Under the pieces are notes generated by a model. That model made no database searches and was not told where the DNA came from. It was given only the letters and a program-made list of their open reading frames with translations. The translations under genes and the position numbers were made by a program. From the NCBI GenBank assembly GCA_013330055.1, contig DUJB01000033.1, forward strand, positions 21,416 through 34,271: a DNA stretch of 12,856 nucleotides, read 5' to 3'. Within the stretch, counting starts at the first letter, position 1; the number at the start of each line of letters is the position of its first letter. Shown one piece after another: positions 7,774 to 12,856 of this stretch. Source of the DNA: Nitrosopumilaceae archaeon. GTDB lineage: Archaea; Thermoproteota; Nitrososphaeria; Nitrososphaerales; Nitrosopumilaceae.

Positions 7774-8673
7774 TTATTTTCTTTTTTGTTTTTTCTTATT
7801 TTTTATGTGCCAGACAAATATCAAGAATCCGATAACAGAAGATACGATTGTCCCCACTCCTACTACGGGAGCTATGAAAAAGTTTCCTACCCAGATCCCT
7901 TCTGCGTTTCCAATTTCTAAGATTCCTCTTTGTCTTGCAAACACTTTGACCACGTCATCTATAGCGTATTTTTTTCCTTCCTCATCATGATATGAAGTGG
8001 AAATGTTTAATGTAATATCAGAGGGAATTGTTAGATCTTTTGGTGTCTGCAAGATAAATTCAAAATTTTCTGTCTTACCAGCTTCCAGATTTGTCAGCGA
8101 ATAGACCTTTTTGCTCTCTATCGTCATCTGGTCTGAATCCACAGTTATCTTGATGTCTTGAGCATTATATCCTTGATTCTTTACAGTTCCTTTGACAAAG
8201 AAAGGTTCTCCAACAAATACGGAATCTGGTGTATCAAAATCAAGTAAAAGTATGGGCTTTGATTGTACATTAAACTCAATTGCCTTTGTGAGGGTATTTT
8301 TTACCGGTTTTTCATCAAAAAAACCTTTGATAAAATACTCTGCTGAAACATTTGCAAGAACTTTACCATCCGGTGAATCTGGTTTTATTTTCATGTTAAA
8401 ATTGTTACCTAATGTAGAATCTTTTGGAAGATTTTGTATGTTGAATTGATTTTGAGAAATTTCTATTTCTGGTGATGATATACTAATAGTAATGTTAGAC
8501 ATCTGATCTGCTTTTGTTTTTACTATGGATGAAAGCACAAACTCGTTTCCCTGAGTAACTACCTCGGGATAATCTATGATGACATCTATATTAGCATCAG
8601 ATATGGTGCTTTCCATACCATAAATAGGAAAAATGAAAATAGATGCAATAAATATTAAAAATATTTTATTCAC
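7774..8673 (-). CDS. secreted protein with Ig-like/CARDB-type domains and C-terminal membrane anchor
   Basis: Predicted cell-surface protein of unknown role. Residues 1-19 form a signal peptide (short basic start MNK, hydrophobic core LIFIASIFIF, likely cut after IYG). The ectodomain (about 20-255) is beta-rich and suggests two similar Ig-like/CARDB-type repeats: one around 28-135, and one around 138-247 containing the typical VFVGEPFFVKGTVKNQG and LEAGKTENFEF motifs. One hydrophobic helix (about 264-290) is followed by the basic tail KNKKKQKRK, so the protein is anchored with its C-terminus inside. Three N-glycosylation sequons (N60, N108, N223) all lie in the ectodomain. The start is a GTG at 8673, fixed by the signal peptide and by a TATA-like box 26 bases upstream. 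CARDB-like domains often mediate protein or polymer binding at the surface; no enzyme motif is visible. It follows the LLM oxidoreductase by 39 bases on the same strand. Confidence 0.78.
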   Translation of the reverse strand: MNKIFLIFIASIFIFPIYGMESTISDANIDVIIDYPEVVTQGNEFVLSSIVKTKADQMSNITISISSPEIEISQNQFNIQNLPKDSTLGNNFNMKIKPDSPDGKVLANVSAEYFIKGFFDEKPVKNTLTKAIEFNVQSKPILLLDFDTPDSVFVGEPFFVKGTVKNQGYNAQDIKITVDSDQMTIESKKVYSLTNLEAGKTENFEFILQTPKDLTIPSDITLNISTSYHDEEGKKYAIDDVVKVFARQRGILEIGNAEGIWVGNFFIAPVVGVGTIVSSVIGFLIFVWHIKNKKKQKRK

Positions 8674-8693
8674 AGTATTAACTTCAAATCCTA

Positions 8694-8704
8694 ACTTATA
8701 ATAT
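8694..8704 (-). promoter_or_regulatory. candidate TATA box for the anchored secreted protein
   Basis: On the minus strand atattataag is centred about 26 bases before the GTG start, the classic spacing for an archaeal leaderless mRNA. It fills most of the 39-base gap after the upstream oxidoreductase gene, suggesting that the secreted protein has its own promoter and is not simply an operon member. Confidence 0.45.
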
Positions 8705-8712
8705 TGCTTGAA

Positions 8713-9798
8713 CTATTTTTTGGGATTATATTTGTCTTTAAAATATGGCAAAACAGTTGAACCAAACTTGTCTATTGCTCCAAAGTAACCAGATCCCCAG
8801 AATCTGATAATAAAGTGGTTTACACCTGCTTTTAGGAAGTTCTCAAACACTGGTATGATGTCATCTGGAGTTCCAAGTGCAATGGAGGAGCGTGCAACTT
8901 TGTCAGGAATGGTCTGAGCTGCTTCGCGCATCTTTACTATCCATTCCTGATTTGACATTGAATATTCTGTAAAATATTTCTTAAAATCAAAACCAGCTAC
9001 ATCTTGTATGCCATGCACTTTGAGAATTTCTGGTTTGAAAAGACTGACCTTCACGGCATTTTTCATTTTTGCCCATGCTTCTTCAGCGTCATCAGCAAAA
9101 TAGACATCAATATCTACGGCATACTGAAAATCTTTTCCGTCCCTACCATTTTCTTTCATTGCATCTTTTATTACCTTGGCATGAACTTCATAAAGCTCGG
9201 GAGTGTATCCGATCGGAATCCATCCATCGCCATACTTTCCACACAATCCTAATGTTCTTGGTGCGCCAGCTGCCATGTAAATTGGCGGGTGCGGTTTTCT
9301 AACACTTTTCGCTTGAAGGCAAGCTTCTTCTAATTGATAAAATTCTCCATTAAAATTTACTCTATGTTCAGGCGATGATTCGAAAAGTAATTTTATAATT
9401 TGGAGTTGTTCTTCAAATCTTCCAACAGGTTTATCCCATTGTATCTTAAACTCCTTGATGTTTTGTGCTTCTCCTGCGCCTATTCCAAGTGCACCTCTGC
9501 CATGTGAGACTCTGTCTAATGTAACTGCAGATAAGGCAATATTTGATGGGTGTCTTCGAACTGCATCAGTTACACAAGTTCCAAGTTCCACGTTATTTGT
9601 TATGGATGCCATGGCAGAAAGCATTACCCATGGATCGTTTACAATTGCATGATTCCATTGTGGAACGTTTGTATGGTCCATATACCAAATTGAGTTATAC
9701 CCCATTCTGTCAGCGAGCACACAAGCTGTTAGAATCTGATCTTCGGTTAATCCCAATCTTGCAACATTCAAGCCTTGTTGAATTCCAAATTTGATCAT
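8713..9798 (-). CDS. LLM-class (luciferase-like) F420- or FMN-dependent oxidoreductase
   Basis: TIM-barrel oxidoreductase of the bacterial-luciferase/Mer superfamily, probably using F420 (common in thaumarchaea) or FMN. Seen: first barrel strand KFGIQQGLN (3-11); the GYNSIWYMDH strand (33-42) where cofactor contacts cluster; LGTCVTD (72-78) then RRHPSNIALSAVTLDRVS (81-98), a hallmark of the family; LGIGAGEAQNIKEF (104-117), the glycine-rich phosphate region; PPIYMAAGAPRTLGL (171-185) and YGDGWIPIG (189-197). At 361 residues it is somewhat longer than Mer (about 320), with an insert around 220-290. Annotation pipelines often name such genes 5,10-methylenetetrahydromethanopterin reductase by superfamily, but nothing here shows that activity, and a methanogenic role is unlikely in this organism type. 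The ATG at 9798 is placed directly before the first barrel strand. The substrate is unknown. Upstream lies a 110-base gap; downstream, at 39 bases, the secreted protein. Confidence 0.88.
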   Translation of the reverse strand: MIKFGIQQGLNVARLGLTEDQILTACVLADRMGYNSIWYMDHTNVPQWNHAIVNDPWVMLSAMASITNNVELGTCVTDAVRRHPSNIALSAVTLDRVSHGRGALGIGAGEAQNIKEFKIQWDKPVGRFEEQLQIIKLLFESSPEHRVNFNGEFYQLEEACLQAKSVRKPHPPIYMAAGAPRTLGLCGKYGDGWIPIGYTPELYEVHAKVIKDAMKENGRDGKDFQYAVDIDVYFADDAEEAWAKMKNAVKVSLFKPEILKVHGIQDVAGFDFKKYFTEYSMSNQEWIVKMREAAQTIPDKVARSSIALGTPDDIIPVFENFLKAGVNHFIIRFWGSGYFGAIDKFGSTVLPYFKDKYNPKK

Positions 9799-9908
9799 GT
9801 TCCAATAACCCTATAATATCATGATGATTTGTATGAAGTATTTAAGTTTAGTAAATTGTACGAAAATCAGAATTTATTATTTAATGAAAATAAAACCTTA
9901 ACATATGA
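9799..9908 (-). promoter_or_regulatory. promoter region of the LLM oxidoreductase, with T-rich end signal of the dehydrogenase gene
   Basis: This 110-base gap lies between two minus-strand genes. Read on the minus strand, a T-rich tract (ggttttattttcatt, near 9883-9897) follows the dehydrogenase stop and could terminate it. Further on, acttaaata (about 9838-9846) lies some 44 bases before the LLM ATG, and a second AT box, gatattatag (9811-9820), is too close for usual spacing unless translation starts downstream. The exact promoter cannot be chosen by eye. Confidence 0.35.
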
Positions 9909-10853
9909 CTATAGTCTACCTTCCTGTATGTCCTTTAATAATTGAACTATGTCTTCTTTAACGACTGGTATCGGATTAGGATCAAGGTGGCCCCTGTCTG
10001 TCATTACTACATCTGCAGCTTGATCAAAAGGTGCTTTTAGAGTAAGCTTGTCAAACTTTAGTTTTTCAACAACTTCTTTGAATTTTTCATAAAATATCGA
10101 TTTGTTAAATCTGTGGGCCACTGTAGTACAGGAAGAAAGTGAATATCCATGAGGGACTCCTTCATTTGAATACACATAGGAAAGAGCATGACCCAATGTG
10201 GTTGATGCATTTCCAAATCCAATTCCAGAAAGCATGGAACCATATGGATAATTCTCTGGTTTGTTATTTATTATCGCATCATACAACACATCAAAGGCAG
10301 CTTTACACATTGTCTTTGTAAACTCGTTTCCTCTTTTACTGTCATATCCTTCTGTCGCTTGTGCGCATGCATCACATACTGAATTTTTGATAATTGCTTC
10401 AGGTGTGCCATCTAAAAAATATGAATCAACTACAGCCATATCTGCAAGGAATTTTTCATCTTGTAAGAGCTTCTTTTTCCCATCAAATTTTAATACACAA
10501 TAAGTGGTCATTTCACTGCCAGTTCCAAATGTAGTAGGTATGAGTATCTTTGGAATCTTTAGTTCTGTTGCTGCATACTTGGCTACATCTTGTGAGCTGC
10601 CACCACCAAGACCAATTATGGCAGATAAATTCTTTGATTTGTAATCTGAAATCACCTTTTGTACTGTTTCTATGGAAGGTTCTGGTTCTACCTTATCAAA
10701 GAGAATGTAATCTTTGATACCCATTCTTGTAATCCATTTTGAGGATACTTCTGGAGGTGCAGTTGTGACAACAAGGGCATTTTTTGGATATTCAGCTTCA
10801 GAAAGTGCATTGTTTCCAAATTTGATTATCTTTGGTATCCTAATTGTATTCAT
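9909..10853 (-). CDS. iron-containing alcohol dehydrogenase family protein; candidate semialdehyde reductase
   Basis: Group III (iron-type) NAD(P)H-dependent dehydrogenase. Seen: an N-terminal Rossmann-like half with the nucleotide-binding GLGGGSSQDVAKYAA (81-95); the family motif PTTFGTGSEMT (106-116); then the helical half with the metal region. In typical members four ligands bind the metal (Asp, His, His, His). Here D161, H222 and H235 are present, but the second ligand is Gln165 (DACAQATEGY, where the norm is DAxxHAxEGY). The length of 314 is short against about 380, mainly from a reduced C-terminal half. The malonic semialdehyde reductase of the thaumarchaeal 3-hydroxypropionate/4-hydroxybutyrate cycle belongs to this family, so reduction of malonic or succinic semialdehyde is a good candidate role; this is inference. 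The divergent glycerate kinase 70 bases away also allows a tartronate-semialdehyde reductase making glycerate. Glycerol-1-phosphate dehydrogenase is less likely, given the PTTFGTGSE motif. Confidence 0.85.
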   Translation of the reverse strand: MNTIRIPKIIKFGNNALSEAEYPKNALVVTTAPPEVSSKWITRMGIKDYILFDKVEPEPSIETVQKVISDYKSKNLSAIIGLGGGSSQDVAKYAATELKIPKILIPTTFGTGSEMTTYCVLKFDGKKKLLQDEKFLADMAVVDSYFLDGTPEAIIKNSVCDACAQATEGYDSKRGNEFTKTMCKAAFDVLYDAIINNKPENYPYGSMLSGIGFGNASTTLGHALSYVYSNEGVPHGYSLSSCTTVAHRFNKSIFYEKFKEVVEKLKFDKLTLKAPFDQAADVVMTDRGHLDPNPIPVVKEDIVQLLKDIQEGRL

Positions 10854-10923
10854 GCTAGCAAGTAGATTTGTGATTATTATTATACCTTACAGAATATCAG
10901 AAACCACTTGTAGTGTTTGATAG
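10854..10923. promoter_or_regulatory. divergent promoter between dehydrogenase and glycerate kinase genes
   Basis: The 70-base gap must carry both promoters. For the minus-strand dehydrogenase, tataataata (10884 down to 10875) is centred 27 bases before its ATG, the leaderless spacing. For the plus-strand kinase, gaatatca (10892-10899) is about 28 bases before its ATG; the stronger tattattata box would be about 44 away. The closeness suggests that the two genes are co-regulated. No clear operator palindrome was seen. Confidence 0.45.
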
Positions 10924-12210
10924 ATGATAATTAAGAATTTTGTAGATCTTGCTACGGATAATGATAAACATGTAACACTCAAAATATTGGAATCTGGTCT
11001 AGTGGCTGGTCTACCTAAAAACGTAATTCAAAAATTTGTGTATAAAAGCCAGATTTCTATAGGTAAATGTAAAATACCACTGTCAAAATATGACCAAATC
11101 TTTCTAGTTGCGTTTGGAAAGGCTGCTGATTCTATGGTTTGCGAAGTAAATTCATTGACTAGGACAAGTGGGGGAATTATTGTTATACCAGAAGGATATA
11201 CTCCCGTATTGAAAACAAAAAAATTTGAGATCATCTATGCAGGTCATCCTATTCCAAATAAAAAAAGTATCAAAGCAGCAAAAAAAATCATAAAGTTTCT
11301 ACAAGAAAGAAAAAAAAATGATCTCGTAATCTTTTTAATTTCTGGTGGAGGTTCATCTCTTATCTCATTACCAGATGGAATAACACTTGATGAAAAAAGA
11401 GTTGTAACTGAAAGGCTTATAAAATCTGGTGCTAGCATTGATGAAATTAATTGTGTAAGAAAACATCTTTCTAAAATTAAGGGAGGTAGAATCTTAGAGT
11501 ATCTTAGATGTGAAGCCATTTCCCTTGTAATGTCTGATGTGATAGGTGATGATATCACAACTATTGCATCAGGAACAACATTTTTTGATAAAACTACATT
11601 TTCTGATGCAGAAAAAGTACTAAAAAAATACAACTTATTACAATCTGTACCTAAAAATATTTTGAAAAGAATACGTCTTGGAATTGAAAAGAAAATTCCA
11701 GAAACACCAAAACAACAAAAAATAAAAAATCACATTATTGCTACAAACAAAACCTGTTTAAACAGAATGAGAAAAAAATCAAAAAGTTTTGGATTAACTC
11801 AAAAAATAATTTATCCAGTTTCTGGTGACGTTAAACAAATTGCAAAAACTCTAGCAAAACTTATTGTGAAGACAAAACCCAATTCGTGTATTATTTTTGG
11901 GGGAGAACCTACAGTTGAGGTGAAAGGCAGAGGAAAAGGAGGCAGAAATCAAGAATTAGTATTATACCTATTAAAAGAAATTCAAAATGTTGAACAAAAC
12001 ATCACAGTTGCTTCAATAGGAACTGATGGTAAAGATGGAAATACCGACGCGTGTGGAGCCATATTAAATAACAAAATAAATGTTACTGGTGCAAAAAAAT
12101 TCCTGGCAAGAAATGATTCATATAACTTCATAAAAAAGCACAAAGGTCTTATCATTACAGGCCCCACCCATACTAACCTGATGGACATTGGCGTGTTGCT
12201 AAGGCGATAA
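10924..12210 (+). CDS. glycerate 2-kinase, MOFRL/DUF4147 family
   Basis: Phosphorylates D-glycerate with ATP to give 2-phosphoglycerate, an intermediate of lower glycolysis/gluconeogenesis. Seen: the N-terminal domain with FGKAA (65-69; K66 matches the conserved active-site lysine); GHPIPNKKS (107-115); the glycine-rich loop SGGGSSL (140-146); SDVIGDDITTIASG (204-217); then the C-terminal MOFRL domain with FGGEPTVEVKG (325-335), GGRNQEL (339-345, R341 conserved), SIGTDGKDGNTDACGA (364-379) and TGPTHTNLMD (412-421). The length of 428 is normal for the family. Older annotations call this family hydroxypyruvate reductase, but archaeal members studied are 2-kinases. The protein is very Lys-rich and the DNA has long A-runs (for example 11311-11318), yet the frame stays open. 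The last 12 bases overlap the convergent 128-residue gene. Divergence from the dehydrogenase suggests a shared three-carbon role. Confidence 0.93.
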   Translation: MIIKNFVDLATDNDKHVTLKILESGLVAGLPKNVIQKFVYKSQISIGKCKIPLSKYDQIFLVAFGKAADSMVCEVNSLTRTSGGIIVIPEGYTPVLKTKKFEIIYAGHPIPNKKSIKAAKKIIKFLQERKKNDLVIFLISGGGSSLISLPDGITLDEKRVVTERLIKSGASIDEINCVRKHLSKIKGGRILEYLRCEAISLVMSDVIGDDITTIASGTTFFDKTTFSDAEKVLKKYNLLQSVPKNILKRIRLGIEKKIPETPKQQKIKNHIIATNKTCLNRMRKKSKSFGLTQKIIYPVSGDVKQIAKTLAKLIVKTKPNSCIIFGGEPTVEVKGRGKGGRNQELVLYLLKEIQNVEQNITVASIGTDGKDGNTDACGAILNNKINVTGAKKFLARNDSYNFIKKHKGLIITGPTHTNLMDIGVLLRR

Positions 12211-12585
12211 GGCACTTGTGGCAATATTTTGTCCAGGCGTTATCAATTCATATTTAATCACGAGTTTTCTTTGGTCTATTAGTTGTTTTATGAACCCAGT
12301 CCTTTTCTCAATAAAAGTATCCGTACTTGCAGTGTTGTTAGATAAATGATCGTACATTGATTTGGAATCAAGCATGATTTTTACTAGATCGCCATTTTTT
12401 ATTATGAATCCCCCTATGCACCAAAAGATTCCTACATGAAGCGCAATATACTTTGATTGTTCAACTGATACTAAATCTAAATAGTTTTCAGCATGTTCTC
12501 TATATTGCTCAATATTGGTTTTCTCATTTTGAACAACCCATGAGATCCGTTTTTTATTACCATCAAAGAAATAGACATGTTCCAT
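12199..12585 (-). CDS. 128-residue protein of unknown function, possibly a compact RNase H-like fold
   Basis: I do not recognise the family. The layout nevertheless resembles RNase H: an opening strand VYFFDG (4-9) with D8; a second strand RISWVVQN (13-20); a long helix 42-60 opening with E42; a strand and helix KIMLDSKSMYDHL (69-81) with D73, very like the DS-x-x-hydrophobic step of RNase HI; a helix (91-105); a last strand LVIKYELIT (108-116); then N120 and A122. The fourth acid of RNase HI (four residues after the Asn) is Ser124 here, so catalysis is uncertain. The hydrophobic run 48-62 (ALHVGIFWCIGGFII) could be taken for a membrane segment but fits a buried helix. The ATG at 12585 is forced, since an in-frame stop lies two codons upstream. 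A TATA-like box lies about 30 bases upstream. Its 3' end overlaps the glycerate kinase by 12 bases tail to tail. Confidence 0.72.
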   Translation of the reverse strand: MEHVYFFDGNKKRISWVVQNEKTNIEQYREHAENYLDLVSVEQSKYIALHVGIFWCIGGFIIKNGDLVKIMLDSKSMYDHLSNNTASTDTFIEKRTGFIKQLIDQRKLVIKYELITPGQNIATSALSP

Positions 12586-12610
12586 ATGTCAACCAAAAAC
12601 GTGCTGATAG

Positions 12611-12622
12611 TCTATATATTTT
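12611..12622. promoter_or_regulatory. near-palindromic TATA box shared by divergent genes
   Basis: tctatatatttt lies in the 77-base gap between the minus-strand 128-residue gene and the plus-strand gene at the right end. Its centre is about 30 bases from the first start and about 46 from the second, so one nearly symmetrical box could drive both directions. It is the best TATA match in the window. Confidence 0.5.
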
Positions 12623-12662
12623 GAATACAGCGCTGAATAACCAAAATAGGAATTTGGTATTG

Positions 12663-12856
12663 ATGTTAGAGCCGCACACTTTCTTTACCAACATGGTAGA
12701 TGAGTTAGTCGAGTTCTCTGAATATGATCTCGAGCTTGCAGACGGTTTAAGATGGATTGATGGTGAAGCACAAAAACGTGGGATCACATTCTATGAGATG
12801 GTGTTCATGGTACTTCACAAATACGATGTGAATGTTAAAGCCAAAGAATGGTTAGA
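12663..12856 (+). CDS. 5' part of a small acidic protein of unknown function (runs off the window)
   Basis: An open frame of 64 complete codons from an ATG at 12663 reaches the window end without a stop. The peptide begins MLEPHTFFTNMVDELVEFSE and continues with a Trp/Asp-rich helix region (LADGLRWIDGEAQKRG, residues 27-42), then FYEMVFMVLHKYDVNVKAKEWL. It looks like an all-helical acidic cytoplasmic protein; no signal peptide or known motif is seen. Upstream TTG codons are in frame, but the ATG is the natural start, about 46 bases after a strong TATA box. The opposite-strand frame in the same stretch lacks protein character and is taken as its shadow. Family not recognised; the C-terminus is unseen. 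Confidence 0.65.
   Translation, partial: MLEPHTFFTNMVDELVEFSEYDLELADGLRWIDGEAQKRGITFYEMVFMVLHKYDVNVKAKEWL

Noticed and set aside
9004..9794. Several plus-strand frames opposite the LLM oxidoreductase
   Set aside because: They are antisense to conserved family motifs and have no sensible composition or promoter.
8713..9798. True methylenetetrahydromethanopterin reductase (mer)
   Set aside because: The protein is longer than Mer and matches only at superfamily level, and the gene context is not methanogenic.
9909..10853. Glycerol-1-phosphate dehydrogenase (archaeal lipid synthesis)
   Set aside because: PTTFGTGSEMT and the DAxxQAxEGY region follow iron-type alcohol dehydrogenases, not the G1P dehydrogenase pattern.
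11244..11633. 129-codon minus-strand frame
   Set aside because: It is antisense to the conserved glycerate kinase core (HPIPN to the SDVIGDD region), and its composition is that of a reverse complement of Lys-rich coding sequence.
11982..12224. 80-codon minus-strand frame
   Set aside because: It is antisense to the MOFRL domain and overlaps the end of the better-supported 128-residue gene.
12563..12787. 74-codon minus-strand frame
   Set aside because: It overlaps the start of the 128-residue gene and its promoter and is antisense to the partial plus-strand gene, which has the better start and protein character.

Overview
The window looks like a piece of an AT-rich archaeal chromosome. The best fit is an ammonia-oxidising thaumarchaeon of the Nitrosopumilus/Nitrosarchaeum type. 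The grounds are low GC with A/T-rich third positions, TATA-like boxes about 25-45 bases before most starts with little room for Shine-Dalgarno leaders, and a gene set typical of that group: bacterial-type UvrABC, an LLM-class flavin/F420 oxidoreductase, an iron-family alcohol dehydrogenase, an archaeal glycerate 2-kinase and small lineage-type hypothetical proteins. The genus is an inference; no rRNA or other marker is present.

Layout: positions 2-6505 hold the complete nucleotide excision repair set on the minus strand, transcribed uvrB -> uvrA -> uvrC. uvrB and uvrA overlap by an ATGA. uvrC follows after 115 bases with a possible promoter of its own. Just upstream of uvrB on the same strand is a small FMN-binding split-barrel protein (6555-7187). 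It is divergent from a short two-helix membrane protein (7265-7675). Next, all on the minus strand, come a secreted protein with a C-terminal membrane anchor (7774-8673), an LLM-class oxidoreductase (8713-9798) and a short iron-family alcohol dehydrogenase (9909-10853). The dehydrogenase is divergent from a MOFRL-type glycerate 2-kinase (10924-12210). The right end has an unrecognised 128-residue protein on the minus strand (12199-12585), which may be a compact RNase H-like fold, and divergent from it the 5' part of an acidic protein that runs off the window (12663-12856).

How they may work together: UvrA/UvrB find damage, UvrB is loaded, and UvrC cuts on both sides. The dehydrogenase and kinase form a plausible three-carbon module. 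The dehydrogenase could reduce malonic semialdehyde (or succinic, or tartronic) and the kinase feeds glycerate into lower glycolysis/gluconeogenesis as 2-phosphoglycerate. Thaumarchaea fix carbon by the 3-hydroxypropionate/4-hydroxybutyrate cycle, which needs semialdehyde reductases of this enzyme family, so a carbon-fixation role is reasonable but not shown.

There is no gene-free stretch above 300 bases. I see no tRNA, rRNA, CRISPR array, insertion sequence or long repeat. No clear new multi-gene system is visible. The points most worth checking are the RNase H-like pattern in the 128-residue protein, the changed metal ligand in the dehydrogenase, and the UvrC that ends before the usual helix-hairpin-helix domain.
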